In this document: positions 33,611-42,626 of the stretch, in pieces
Layout: each line of letters begins with the position of its first letter
How positions within the stretch are numbered: the first letter of the stretch is position 1
Source of the DNA: JBDZVM01 sp040255675
GTDB lineage: Bacteria; Actinomycetota; Actinomycetes; Acidothermales; Acidothermaceae
Assembly (NCBI GenBank): GCA_040255675.1
Contig: JBDZVM010000027.1
Span: forward strand, 1-49,471
Direction of reading: 5' to 3'
Length of the DNA stretch: 49,471 nucleotides
Notes under the pieces: generated by a model
What the model was told of the DNA's origin: nothing
The model's database searches: none
What the model saw: only the letters and a program-made list of their open reading frames with translations
Position numbers and translations under genes: made by a program

Positions 33611-35203
33611 ATGAGCAAGCCCGTTGTCCTCATCGCCGAAGAGCTTTCCCCTGCCGTCACCGATCTGCTGAGCGGCGATTTCGAACTCCGCCACGTCGAC
33701 GGCGCCGACCGCGCCGCTTTGCTGCCCGCGCTCGCCGACGTCGACGCGGTGCTGATTCGCAGCGCTACCAAGATCGACGCCGAGGCGATCGCGGCCGCGC
33801 CGAAGCTGAAGGTGGTGGCGCGCGCGGGTGTCGGCCTCGACAATGTCGACGTCAAGGCGGCCACTGCCGCCGGCGTGATGGTTGTCAACGCCCCCCAGTC
33901 GAACATCGTGAGCGCTGCCGAACAGGCGATCGCGCTCCTGCTGTCGGTTGCCCGGCGCACCCCGAACGCGAACGCGTCGCTCAAGAGCGGCGAATGGAAG
34001 CGGTCGAAGTTCACCGGAGTCGAGATCCTCGACAAGACAGTCGGTGTCGTCGGTTTCGGCAAGATCGGCCAGCTCGTCACCCAACGGCTCGCGGCGTTCG
34101 GCACGAGCATCATCGCCTACGACCCGTATGTGCAGCCGGCGAGAGCGGCGCAGTACGGCGTCCGCATGGTCACTCTCGAAGAGTTGTTGCGCGAGAGCGA
34201 CATCATCACGATCCACCTGCCGAAGACCCCTGAAACCGTGGGGCTTATCGGCGAGCGCGAACTCGCGATGGTCAAGCCCGGCGTCATCATCGTCAACGCC
34301 GCGCGAGGCGGGCTCGTCGACGAGAACGCCCTTGCCATCGCGTTGAAAGAAGGCCGGGTCGGCGGCGTCGGCCTCGACGTTTTCGCCACCGAGCCCACGA
34401 CGTCCAGCCCGTTGTTCGACTTCGACAACGTCGTCGTCACGCCGCACCTTGGCGCGAGCACCGATGAAGCACAAGAAAAAGCGGGGGTCGCGGTCGCGAA
34501 ATCGGTGCGGCTCGCACTGGCCGGCGAATTCGTTCCCGACGCTGTCAATGTGCAAGGCGGCGCCATCGCCGAAGACGTGCGGCCCTACCTACCGCTGGCC
34601 GAGAAACTCGGCCGGGTTTTCACCGCGCTGGCGGCCGGAATTGCCGGCCGGGTCGAGGTCGAGGTACGCGGCGAGATCGCGCAATACGACGTCAAGGTGC
34701 TCGAACTAGCGGTGCTCAAGGGTGTTTTCACCGACGTCGTTGAGAAGTCGGTCACGTACGTGAACGCTCCGCTCTTCGCGCAAGACCGCGGCGTCGAGGT
34801 CAGCCTTTCTACTGACGAAGAAAGCGCTGACTACCGTAACTTGATCACGGTACGCGGCACGTTGCCGAGCGGGCACCAACTTTCGGTCGCGGGCACGTTG
34901 GTGCGGCCGAAAGATGCCGAGAAGCTGGTGAAGGTCGACGATTTCGACGTCGACCTTACGTTGAACGAGCACTTCGGTTTCTTCCGCTACGAAGATCGGC
35001 CCGGCGTCGTCGGCGTCGTGGGCCAGATACTCGGCGAGCACGGCATCAACATCGCTGGCATGCAAGTCGCGCGCGCGACCAAGGGCGGCCAGGCGCTGGT
35101 GGCGCTGACCGTCGACTCAGCGATCGCGGCGCCCGTGCTGGAGACGATCGTCGAGAAGATCGGCGCGGCCTCGGGGCGTGCCGTCGATCTCGTCGAGGTC
35201 TAG
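33611..35203 (+). CDS. serA: D-3-phosphoglycerate dehydrogenase
   Basis: A 530-residue long-type PGDH, the first enzyme of serine synthesis. The NAD motif is VGVVGFGKIGQLVTQRL (about residues 146-162). The catalytic Arg lies in VNAARGGLVDENAL, Glu in VFATEPTTSSPLFD, and His in VTPHLGASTDEAQ. An intervening allosteric substrate-binding domain and a C-terminal ACT domain (FFRYEDRPGVVGVVGQIL...GMQV) follow, as in mycobacterial SerA. ATG 33611 has GGAGGA about ten bases upstream. It ends 16 bp from the convergent LacI gene. Confidence 0.97.
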   Translation: MSKPVVLIAEELSPAVTDLLSGDFELRHVDGADRAALLPALADVDAVLIRSATKIDAEAIAAAPKLKVVARAGVGLDNVDVKAATAAGVMVVNAPQSNIVSAAEQAIALLLSVARRTPNANASLKSGEWKRSKFTGVEILDKTVGVVGFGKIGQLVTQRLAAFGTSIIAYDPYVQPARAAQYGVRMVTLEELLRESDIITIHLPKTPETVGLIGERELAMVKPGVIIVNAARGGLVDENALAIALKEGRVGGVGLDVFATEPTTSSPLFDFDNVVVTPHLGASTDEAQEKAGVAVAKSVRLALAGEFVPDAVNVQGGAIAEDVRPYLPLAEKLGRVFTALAAGIAGRVEVEVRGEIAQYDVKVLELAVLKGVFTDVVEKSVTYVNAPLFAQDRGVEVSLSTDEESADYRNLITVRGTLPSGHQLSVAGTLVRPKDAEKLVKVDDFDVDLTLNEHFGFFRYEDRPGVVGVVGQILGEHGINIAGMQVARATKGGQALVALTVDSAIAAPVLETIVEKIGAASGRAVDLVEV

Positions 35204-35219
35204 CCCCGTCCGCCTGCCG

Positions 35220-36383
35220 TCAAGACGCTTCCGCGGCGCGCTTGCCGCGGGTTCGCTTTGCCGTCGCGCGAGAAGACGCCGCGGTTTGGCGGCTTGGCGC
35301 CGGCGCGGTGCTTTCACGAGTAACGAGCGTGCTGTCGATGACGATTTTTTCGGACGACGCCGCGCCGGAATCGATCTGATCGATCATCAGCTTTAATGCG
35401 TTCTCGCCGACGCGCGCGAAGTCTTGCCTGACTGTGGTGAGCGGGGGAGTGAAGTACGCGGCCTCGGGGATGTCGTCGAAGCCCACGACGCTTACGTCGT
35501 CGGGGATTCGTCTGCCACGTTCGACGAAGGCTCGCATGACCCCAAGCGCCATTTGGTCGTTGGCCGCGAACACGGCGCTGACGTCGGGCATGCGCGCCAA
35601 AATCACACCGGCCTCGTAACCCGATTTGGCGCTCCAGTCGCCGACGATGGGCGGCGGGTGCTCGGCGTGCGCCGCTTCGAGCGCGGCACGCCACCCCTGC
35701 GCCCTGCCCTCCGACTCCATCCAGTTCGACGGCCCGGCCACGTGCCATACGGTTTGATGGCCGGCTTCGAGCAGGTAGGACGTCGCGGCCTCGGCTCCGG
35801 CGCGCTGGTCGCACATGACGACAGGGACGCCGACATCTGGATCGCCCTCGACAACAACCAACGGAACGTCTTTGACGATGCCTTTCACGGCGTCGGCGGC
35901 TGAGCGAAGCGGCACGATGAGGATTGCGCCGTCGACGCCCTGGCTCACCAAACGGCTTACCGCTTCGTGTACCGACGTCCGGTCTGTCGCGGCGAGCGCG
36001 GCGACAGTGACCGCGTAACCTTCATTGCTCGCCGCTTGTTCGAGGCCGTACAGCGTCGAGGCTGGTCCGTACGAAGTCGTGTCGAATGTCACAACGCCGA
36101 GAGTTCTCGTGCGCCCGGTGACCAGCGCGCGAGCCGCCAGATTCGGCCGATAGCCGAGTTGTTCGATCGCGGCTAAGACCCGCGCCCGGGTGAGCGGTCG
36201 CACGAGTTCGGGGTCGTTCAAGACTCGCGACACCGTCATGTGCGAGACGCCGGCGACGCGAGCGACGTCGGTCATCGCCGGCCGCTGAGACTCCTGAGGG
36301 CTGGACCCGTTATCTCGCTGTGCTTTCGGCACCTCGGCGCGTTTGGTAGCGCGGGCCGGCCGCTGGTTCGGTTGTCTTGGCAT
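35220..36383 (-). CDS. LacI-family regulator of arabinose genes
   Basis: About 387 residues from ATG 36383 (GTG 36386 is equally possible; AGGTG lies upstream). A charged N-terminal extension of about 35 residues precedes the HTH TDVARVAGVSHMTVSRVLND. A sugar-sensor domain follows, ending TLVTRESTAP, then a basic Ala/Arg-rich tail. It is transcribed in the same direction as araA, which lies upstream. Two direct copies of AGATGTTATCG precede the gene, and the same core occurs in a palindrome before araA, so it probably represses itself and araA. The effector is presumably L-arabinose, inferred from position. Confidence 0.9.
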   Translation of the reverse strand: MPRQPNQRPARATKRAEVPKAQRDNGSSPQESQRPAMTDVARVAGVSHMTVSRVLNDPELVRPLTRARVLAAIEQLGYRPNLAARALVTGRTRTLGVVTFDTTSYGPASTLYGLEQAASNEGYAVTVAALAATDRTSVHEAVSRLVSQGVDGAILIVPLRSAADAVKGIVKDVPLVVVEGDPDVGVPVVMCDQRAGAEAATSYLLEAGHQTVWHVAGPSNWMESEGRAQGWRAALEAAHAEHPPPIVGDWSAKSGYEAGVILARMPDVSAVFAANDQMALGVMRAFVERGRRIPDDVSVVGFDDIPEAAYFTPPLTTVRQDFARVGENALKLMIDQIDSGAASSEKIVIDSTLVTRESTAPAPSRQTAASSRATAKRTRGKRAAEAS

Positions 36384-36440
36384 CACGCGCGCACCTGTGC
36401 TGGCAGTCTCGAGTTTTCGCGACGGAATCGCTTACGGACC

Positions 36441-36466
36441 AGATGTTATCGGACTAGATGTTATCG
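36441..36466 (-). promoter_or_regulatory. Direct-repeat operator upstream of the arabinose lacI gene
   Basis: AGATGTTATCG occurs at 36441-36451 and again at 36456-36466 (15-bp period), about 60-80 bp upstream of the regulator start. The second copy extends to ATGTTATCGCT, which matches the reverse strand of the palindrome at 38074-38088 upstream of araA over 11 bases. Confidence 0.7.
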
Positions 36467-36492
36467 CTACCGACGCCATGTGCGCTGAACAG

Positions 36493-37995
36493 TCACAGCG
36501 GTTGCGCCAACTTGTAATACAGGCTGTTCCAGCGCAATTCCTTCTCGATCCCCTGGCTTGTCGTGTCGGCATCGATATGCACCAGTTCAACCCCAGCGAT
36601 GGTTGAGAAGTCGTTTAACGTCTCGAATGGCACCGCGGTCGTGAGCGCTGTGTGATGAGGACCGCCTGCGATCATCCACGACTCGGCGGCGGTTGCCAGC
36701 GTGGGCGCGGGCTCCCAGACCGCGCGCGCCACCGGAAGGTTGGGTAGCGGCTCGTCGGGTCCGACGATGCGAATATCGTTGGCGACGAGCCGGAAACGGT
36801 CGCCGAGGTCGAGGAGTCCGACCACGAAGCCGGGTCCGGTGTCGGCGTCGAACACCAGTCGTACTGGATCCTCTCGATTTCCGATGCCGAGCGGATGGAT
36901 TTCGCAGGACGGCGTCTGGCTCGTGATACTCGGGCAGACTTCCAGCATGTGCGCTCCCAGCACGCGCGGCATGCCCGGTCCGAAGTGGTAGGTGTAGTCC
37001 TCCATGAACGACGTTCCGCCGGGCAGCCCGTGGCCCATGACCTTCAGCAAACGAACCAGGACGGCGGTTTTCCAGTCTCCCTCGCCGGCGAATCCGTAAC
37101 CATCGGCCATCAAGCGTTGCACCGCGAGACCGGGGAGCTGCCGCAAACCGCCGAGGTCCTCGAAGTTTGTGGTGAACGCGTCGAACCCGCCTTCGACCAG
37201 GAAGCGGCGAAGCGCGGCTTCGATACGGGCCGCGTAGCGCAACGACGAGTGTTGCTGGCCGTCGGACCGAAGTGCCGGCGCGACGTCGTACTCGGCGAGA
37301 TATTGCTTCACGAGGGCGTCGATCTCGCCGTCGTCGATCTCGTCGACGACTCGCACGAGGTCGTTGACGCCGTAAGTATTGACCGAGACGCCCAGGCGGA
37401 TTTGCGCTTCTGTTTTGTCGCCTTCGGTTACGGCGACGTCTCGCATGTTGTCGCCGAACCTGACTAACCGGAGGTGCTTCGCCTCGTTCCACCCAGTCGT
37501 GGCGCGCATCCAGGCGGCGACGCGAGCACGCGTGCCGTGGTGCGAGGCGTGGCCAACCACCGTCTTGCGCGGGATGCGCATTCGCGTCTCGAGGAACGCG
37601 AATTCGCGGTCGCCGTGCGCGGCCTGGTTGAGGTTCATGTAGTCCATGTCGATGTCGTGCCATGGCAGGCTCACATTCGCCTGCGTGTGCAGGTGCAGTA
37701 ACGGCTTGCCCAGCGCGGCGAGCCCGTTGATCCACGCCTTCGCCGGAGAAAATGTGTGCATCCAGGCGATAACGCCGACGCAGTTGGGCGATGCCGTCGC
37801 CGCCGCGCACGCCTCGTGTATGGAGTCGGCGCTCGTAAGTACAGGTCGCTGGACAATATGTATTGGCAGGTCACCCGCCGCCTCGAGATCGTGAACCACG
37901 TCGCTGGCCTGCCGAGCGACCTGTCGCAACACCTCGGCGCCGTAGAGTTCTTGGCTTCCAGTAAGGAACCAGACCTCGAAGCTATCTGCTGACAC
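36493..37995 (-). CDS. araA: L-arabinose isomerase
   Basis: A 500-residue enzyme, the same length as E. coli AraA, that converts L-arabinose to L-ribulose using a divalent metal. Metal and catalytic residues are visible in order: Glu in FAGEGDWKTA (about 308), Glu in SFMEDYTYHF (about 335), His in GAHMLEVCPSI and His in GGPHHTALT. The opening EVWFLTGSQELYGAEVL is diagnostic. GTG 37995 has AGGAG about six bases upstream. It is transcribed away from araB, with operators of two types in the 552-bp gap between them. Confidence 0.97.
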   Translation of the reverse strand: MSADSFEVWFLTGSQELYGAEVLRQVARQASDVVHDLEAAGDLPIHIVQRPVLTSADSIHEACAAATASPNCVGVIAWMHTFSPAKAWINGLAALGKPLLHLHTQANVSLPWHDIDMDYMNLNQAAHGDREFAFLETRMRIPRKTVVGHASHHGTRARVAAWMRATTGWNEAKHLRLVRFGDNMRDVAVTEGDKTEAQIRLGVSVNTYGVNDLVRVVDEIDDGEIDALVKQYLAEYDVAPALRSDGQQHSSLRYAARIEAALRRFLVEGGFDAFTTNFEDLGGLRQLPGLAVQRLMADGYGFAGEGDWKTAVLVRLLKVMGHGLPGGTSFMEDYTYHFGPGMPRVLGAHMLEVCPSITSQTPSCEIHPLGIGNREDPVRLVFDADTGPGFVVGLLDLGDRFRLVANDIRIVGPDEPLPNLPVARAVWEPAPTLATAAESWMIAGGPHHTALTTAVPFETLNDFSTIAGVELVHIDADTTSQGIEKELRWNSLYYKLAQPL

Positions 37996-38073
37996 TGAAC
38001 TCCTAAGAGTGAGCGGAATGCCATTACGCGGCCGTGCGCGACCGTGCTCAAGCGAGCATGACCGTCATCGTGA

Positions 38074-38088
38074 GCGATAACATATCGC
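38074..38088 (-). promoter_or_regulatory. Palindromic operator upstream of araA
   Basis: GCGATAACATATCGC has two perfect 6-bp half-sites (GCGATA/TATCGC) around three bases, 79-93 bp upstream of the araA start. Its reverse strand contains ATGTTATCGCT, the same core found in duplicate before the neighbouring lacI gene. It is therefore the likely target of that regulator. Confidence 0.75.
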
Positions 38089-38238
38089 ACTGTCAACCAC
38101 TGTAGCGCGAGGTGGCGGTCCGGCGAGCGGAAAGACGGCATGAAGGAGCTAACGCTTCTTCGCAGAAGACCGATGACAAGCTAGCCCGGCGCACTTTCTG
38201 CCGCCGCAACATCACATAACGATTGGGTACACGCGCTG

Positions 38239-38266
38239 TTGACAGCGGGTGTTCAAGGGCCATACT
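38239..38266 (+). promoter_or_regulatory. Predicted promoter directed to araB
   Basis: TTGACA (38239-38244) and CATACT (38261-38266) are separated by 16 bases. Transcription would start around 38273, right at the GTTAGCGCTCAC operator. This leaves an untranslated or small-ORF-containing leader of about 270 bases before araB. In the rest of 37996-38547 I see only this promoter, the two operators and the small ORF. Confidence 0.6.
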
Positions 38267-38274
38267 AGGAGTGT

Positions 38275-38286
38275 GTTAGCGCTCAC
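38275..38286 (+). promoter_or_regulatory. GTTAGCGC-type operator upstream of araB
   Basis: GTTAGCGCTCAC, a one-mismatch version of the perfect palindrome GTTAGCGCTAAC, lies at the predicted transcription start of araB. A closely matching site (GTTAGCGCCCAC on the minus strand, 46534-46545) and a perfect one (46842-46853) precede the CUT2 transporter operon. Placement over the start site fits LacI-type repression. Which regulator binds is unknown. Confidence 0.65.
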
Positions 38287-38326
38287 CAAAGCTGCTCGAC
38301 CCGAGCTGCCGCTTACGCGGTGAGCG

Positions 38327-38524
38327 ATGAAGACAACTCCGGCGCTCATGCGCGCGATGCCGCCCGACCTCCCGCTCGTGATGGTCGAGGGCGTGGAGCA
38401 CTTGCTGCTTGAATACATCAAGACGCGGCATCGTGAAATAGACCCGAACCTCATCGTCCGCCAAAGCGCGACCGCGCCGCCCCCGACAGCTTCGGCCGCT
38501 GTAGTTTCGGCAATCGTCACTTAG
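38327..38524 (+). CDS. Small ORF of unknown function in the araB leader
   Basis: A possible 65-residue protein (MKTTPALMRAMPPDLPLVMV...) lies between the predicted promoter and araB and ends 23 bp before araB. Its ribosome-binding site is weak (GGTGAG only two bases from the ATG). The tail DPNLIVRQSATAPP loosely resembles the end of LacI-family sensors (LVxRESTAPP), so it may be the remnant of a lost regulator gene. It may equally be a non-coding reading frame. No function is proposed. Confidence 0.3.
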   Translation: MKTTPALMRAMPPDLPLVMVEGVEHLLLEYIKTRHREIDPNLIVRQSATAPPPTASAAVVSAIVT

Positions 38525-38547
38525 CCCTCACGGACCAGGATCAGAAC

Positions 38548-40224
38548 ATGAAAGACGTCGACGAGACGCGCGACCGGTATGTAGTCGGGATCGACTACGG
38601 CACGCTTTCGGGTCGTGCCGTAGTCGTGCGAGTTGCCGACGGCGCCGCGGTGGGGAGTGCGGTTCACGCCTTCCGCCACGGTGTCATGGATTCAACTCTT
38701 TGGTCGTCAGGAGAGCGGTTGCCGCCTGATTGGGCATTGCAGGAACCTGAAGACTACCTCGATGTCCTTCGCGAGGCCGTACCCAAGGCCGTCGCGGCCA
38801 GCGGTGTCCGGCCGGACGACGTCGTCGGTATCGGTACCGACTTCACGGCGTGCACGGTGCTGCCGACGTTCTCCGACGGGACGCCGCTTTCTCACAGCGA
38901 TCGTTTTCGGGATCGGCGGCACGCCTACGTCAAGCTGTGGAAGCACCACGCCGCGCAACCGCATGCCGACCGCATCAACGAGGTGGCAGCTTCCCGAGAC
39001 GAACCCTGGTTGAGCCGGTACGGCAACAAGATTTCGTCCGAATGGGAGTTCGCCAAGGGCTTGCAACTCCTCGAGGAAGACCCCGAGGTCTATGCGGCCA
39101 CCGATCGGTGGATCGAGGCCGCCGACTGGATCGTCTGGCAGCTGTGCGGTGTCGAGACGCGCAACGTCTGCACTGCCGGCTACAAGGGGATCTTCCAGGA
39201 CGGCGCATGGCCGTCGCGCGAATTCTTGGCCGAGCTGAACCCGGCGTTTGCCGGTTTCGTCGACGACAAGGTGGCACATCCGCTCGCCGCGTTGGGGGAG
39301 CGAGCCGGTGGCCTGACCGCGCGGGCAGCCGCCTGGACCGGCCTCCCCGAAGGCATCGCGGTCAGCGTCGGCAACGTCGACGCCCACGTCACGGCCCCTG
39401 CAGCCAAGTCAATTGCGCCGGGCCAGATGCTCGCTGTCATGGGCACGTCCACGTGTCACGTCATGAATGGCGAACGCCTTGTGGCGGTGCCGGGTATATG
39501 CGGCGTCGTGCGCGACGGCATCGTGCGGGGAAGTTGGGGCTACGAGGCGGGGCAAAGCGGCGTCGGCGACATCTTCGGTTGGTTCGTAGACAAGTTCCTG
39601 CCCGCGTCGTACGCCGACGAAGCACGGGCACGAGACCTCGACCCGCATGAGTACTTGAGCGAGTTGGCAGCGCGTCAACGCGTGGGCCAGCACGGTTTGG
39701 TCGCGCTCGATTGGCAAAGCGGCAACCGTTCGGTACTGGTCGACCACGACCTTTCCGGTTTGATCGTCGGCATGACGTTGGCTACGACGCCAGAAGACGT
39801 CTATCGAGCCCTTGTGGAATCGACGGCGTTTGGCACGCGCGTGATTGTCGACGCTTTCGCCGATGCCGGGCTTCCGGTGACTGAGTTCGTCGTAGCGGGA
39901 GGGTTGTTGAAGAACGCGTTTGTCATGCAGACATACGCCGATGTGCTCGACATGCCGCTCCACGCGCTGGAATCGGAACAAGGCCCGGCGCTCGGCTCGG
40001 CGATTCATGCGGCCGTTGCCGCCGGCGCGTATCCGACCGTCGAGGCGGCTGCTGCGGCGATGGGCAAACAGCGCCGCAATGCGTATGTGCCGCAACCGGA
40101 AAACGCACAGCGGTATCGCGCCCTCTACGACGAATATCGTCAACTTCACGATTACTTCGGCCGTGGCGCGAATGACGTCATGCGACGATTGCGTCGCACG
40201 CGAGTGGAGGTCAGCAAGCCGTGA
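38548..40224 (+). CDS. araB: Ribulokinase
   Basis: A 558-residue FGGY-family kinase that phosphorylates L-ribulose with ATP. The N-terminal phosphate loop VVGIDYGTLSGRAVVV, the ribulokinase-type GIGTDFTACTVLP, and KLWKHHAAQPHADRINE are characteristic. ATP-binding segments GTSTCHVMNG and VAGGLLKNAFVMQTYADVL complete the fold. AGGA lies about eight bases before ATG 38548. Its TGA overlaps the GTG start of araD (GTGA), so the two are translationally coupled. Confidence 0.97.
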   Translation: MKDVDETRDRYVVGIDYGTLSGRAVVVRVADGAAVGSAVHAFRHGVMDSTLWSSGERLPPDWALQEPEDYLDVLREAVPKAVAASGVRPDDVVGIGTDFTACTVLPTFSDGTPLSHSDRFRDRRHAYVKLWKHHAAQPHADRINEVAASRDEPWLSRYGNKISSEWEFAKGLQLLEEDPEVYAATDRWIEAADWIVWQLCGVETRNVCTAGYKGIFQDGAWPSREFLAELNPAFAGFVDDKVAHPLAALGERAGGLTARAAAWTGLPEGIAVSVGNVDAHVTAPAAKSIAPGQMLAVMGTSTCHVMNGERLVAVPGICGVVRDGIVRGSWGYEAGQSGVGDIFGWFVDKFLPASYADEARARDLDPHEYLSELAARQRVGQHGLVALDWQSGNRSVLVDHDLSGLIVGMTLATTPEDVYRALVESTAFGTRVIVDAFADAGLPVTEFVVAGGLLKNAFVMQTYADVLDMPLHALESEQGPALGSAIHAAVAAGAYPTVEAAAAAMGKQRRNAYVPQPENAQRYRALYDEYRQLHDYFGRGANDVMRRLRRTRVEVSKP

Positions 40225-40913
40225 CGACAGCCATTGACGCTTCAATCGAGGAGATTTGTTCGCTCGTCGCGGAGCTGCACGCGGATCTGGTTCGCTGGCA
40301 ACTCGTGGTCTGGACGGCGGGAAATGTGTCGGCACGTGTGCCCGACACCGAGTTGTTCGTCATCAAACCGAGCGGCGTCGCCTACGACGACCTCACGGCA
40401 AAGTCTATGGTCGTCTGCGATCTCGACGGCAACGTCGTCGCGGGCGACTATGCGCCGTCGAGCGACACCGCGACACACGCCTACGTGTACCAGCAGATGC
40501 CCCAGGTGGGCGGCGTCGTTCACACGCATTCGACATACGCGACAGCTTGGGCGGCACGTGGTGAGTCAATCCCTTGCGTGTTGACCGCCATGGCTGACGA
40601 GTTCGGCGGCGAGATTCCGGTCGGGCCCTTCGCGTTGATCGGTGACGACGACATCGGCCGGGGCATCGTCGAGACGTTGCGGGAACATCGTTCGCCAGCC
40701 GTTTTGATGAAGCAGCACGGCGTATTCACGATTGGGCGCGACGGTCGCGCGGCCGTCAAGGCGGCCGTCATGTGCGAAGACATCGCGCGCACTGTGCATG
40801 TGGCCCGAATGCACGGCGAGCCACTGCCGATCGACCCTGATGCGATCGACGCTCTCTACGCGCGTTACCAAAACGTCTACGGTCAGCGCGCATCCGAGCC
40901 GGTCGAGAACTAG
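40221..40913 (+). CDS. araD: L-ribulose-5-phosphate 4-epimerase
   Basis: A 230-residue class-II aldolase-fold enzyme, almost the length of E. coli AraD (231). It makes D-xylulose 5-phosphate for the pentose phosphate pathway. The phosphate-binding TAGNVSARVPDTELFVIKPSG, zinc-binding His-x-His in GVVHTHSTYATAWAARGESI, and the third ligand His in ARTVHVARM are all visible. The start is fixed by the 4-bp overlap with araB. It converges on the chemoreceptor-like gene with a 4-bp overlap (CTAG). Confidence 0.96.
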   Translation: MTTAIDASIEEICSLVAELHADLVRWQLVVWTAGNVSARVPDTELFVIKPSGVAYDDLTAKSMVVCDLDGNVVAGDYAPSSDTATHAYVYQQMPQVGGVVHTHSTYATAWAARGESIPCVLTAMADEFGGEIPVGPFALIGDDDIGRGIVETLREHRSPAVLMKQHGVFTIGRDGRAAVKAAVMCEDIARTVHVARMHGEPLPIDPDAIDALYARYQNVYGQRASEPVEN

Positions 40914-42526
40914 CTGACCTCGACGCGGTCGACCGTGGCCCAGCTGAACCGCGACGTCGGATTGCGCTCGCCAGTCACTCGGATCTGAAGGACGTGCTCG
41001 CCTCGCGGCAACTCCTCACTTTGCCATAACGCCACACCGGCGCTTCGCGACGGACTGTACTCATCGATGGAGACCTCGTCGCCATTGTCAATCTTTACCG
41101 CGATAATCCCGTGGTTGGCGTCCGTAACGCCGAACAAGGTTATTTTCGAACCGACGAAGCGTACGCGCGCGGTGTCGTCACGGCGGCAGCTGTAAGTGTT
41201 CGTGCCGTCGGCTTCGACGTTTCCGCTCGAGAACCGCCACTGGCCGCGGAATTCGAATTGGTTGACGCCGCTGCCGCGTACGGTGTCTTCGATACGGGTG
41301 ATGTCGCCCTGCGTGACAGCGCACTGCACGCGCTCGTCGTCCCTCGTATCGCTGAGAAGGTCGGCGATGTCGAAGCGGCTCGCGACTTGCTCGAACGATG
41401 TGGCAAGATGCGCGAAGTCTGCCGCCGTCGTTCGAGATTGCGCTCCCGCGTAAGCGGTAGCTGTCGCGAGGTCGACCAAGCCGCCGATATACCCCGCGAT
41501 TTCGGACGCGCCGCGAGCAGCCTCGGTCGCCCCACGGCCCATATCGGTCGTCGTCGCGGTCTGCTGGTCGACAGCGACGGCAATCGCCGTCTGGTTCTCG
41601 TTCACTTGCGCAATGGTCGAAGTGATCTGCTCGATGGCGGTTGACGCTGAGGCGGCGCCGGCCTGAATCCCGCGTACCGTGGCGGTGACGTCGCCTGTGG
41701 CCGCCGCGGTGCGCTCGGCAAGCTGCTTCACCGAACTCGCCACGACAGCGAAGCCCTTTCCCGCGTCGCCCGCGCGCGCCGCTTCCAGAGTGGCATTGAG
41801 CGCCAAGAGGTGGGTCTGCCTCGCGATGTTCGCGATGAGATCGACGATTTGTGTTACCTGTTGCGACGCCGCACCGAGGTCGTGCATCGTGGCGGTCGCG
41901 TCGTGGGCCTGCGCGGCGGCTGACCGGGCGACAGCCGCCGCCTGCTCGGCGTGGCGTGCGACGTCGCCGATGGTGGCGTTGAACTCCTCGGTCGCGCCCG
42001 CGACTCGATGCACGCTTCCGGCGACCTGGTCGGCCGCCGCCGCGACGGCAGTGGCGCGATCAGCGGCCGTCTCGGCTGTCGTCCCCATGTCTTTGCTGAG
42101 TTCGACCAGCGCGCGGTAGCCCTCCGAGGCGCGTCGCATGCCATCGGCCAGCACGACGACGGTTTCACGAAGAACCGCGACCAGTCGTGCCGCCGATACG
42201 GCGACGGCGTCCAAGCCCGGATCGCCCGACGTTTGCGGTGACGCCGACAGGTCGCCGTTGGCGACGCGGTTTATGGCGTCGGCGATCCGGCGCATGCCGG
42301 CTTCCCGGCGCCGATGCGCGAATACGGCGGTCGCGGCGCAGACAGCGGTGGCGATGAGCAGGATCGCGGCCTGCGTGGCGATTGGCCAGTTCCGTGTTGC
42401 CAGCCCTAAGGTCGCCAGCAGAGCCAGCTCGCCGATTGCGGCTGCCGCCGGGCGCGTCGCGCGCCGCCAGGTCGACCCTGGCGGCGTTCTGTTATCGCTC
42501 ACATCGCGCTGCGCAGTTGTCACCAT
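40910..42526 (-). CDS. Methyl-accepting chemotaxis-like protein with C-terminal carbohydrate-binding-like domain
   Basis: A 538-residue protein (GTG 42523 has better spacing from GGAG than ATG 42526). Two adjacent helices at about 30-70 leave almost no extracytoplasmic loop. A HAMP-like segment (about 70-125, RIADAINRVANGDLSA) and a long coiled-coil signalling domain (about 130-395) follow, with the tip IARQTHLLALNATLEAARAG. The last 130 residues form a beta-sandwich like those on secreted sugar-active enzymes: FEFRGQWRFSSG, VRFVGSKITLFGV, HGIIAVKIDNGDEVSIDEYS, LPRGEHVLQIRVTG and WATVDRVEV. By topology this domain would be cytoplasmic. The gene follows the CUT2 sugar transporter on the same strand after 100 bp. 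No flagellar, pilus or CheA genes are in the window, so the output is unknown. Confidence 0.85.
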   Translation of the reverse strand: MVTTAQRDVSDNRTPPGSTWRRATRPAAAAIGELALLATLGLATRNWPIATQAAILLIATAVCAATAVFAHRRREAGMRRIADAINRVANGDLSASPQTSGDPGLDAVAVSAARLVAVLRETVVVLADGMRRASEGYRALVELSKDMGTTAETAADRATAVAAAADQVAGSVHRVAGATEEFNATIGDVARHAEQAAAVARSAAAQAHDATATMHDLGAASQQVTQIVDLIANIARQTHLLALNATLEAARAGDAGKGFAVVASSVKQLAERTAAATGDVTATVRGIQAGAASASTAIEQITSTIAQVNENQTAIAVAVDQQTATTTDMGRGATEAARGASEIAGYIGGLVDLATATAYAGAQSRTTAADFAHLATSFEQVASRFDIADLLSDTRDDERVQCAVTQGDITRIEDTVRGSGVNQFEFRGQWRFSSGNVEADGTNTYSCRRDDTARVRFVGSKITLFGVTDANHGIIAVKIDNGDEVSIDEYSPSRSAGVALWQSEELPRGEHVLQIRVTGERNPTSRFSWATVDRVEVS

Positions 42527-42626
42527 CGCTCCATCGTTGACGTGGCTTCTCGCCTCCCGTTGCCACCTCGATATCGGCGAAGCGCGAGGAATCTTGAGCG
42601 GAGCCCGACGGAACGCTACGACTCGG

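Noticed and set aside
38212..38520. Minus-strand frame of about 102 codons between araA and araB
   Set aside because: It crosses the predicted promoter and operator and has no recognisable similarity.
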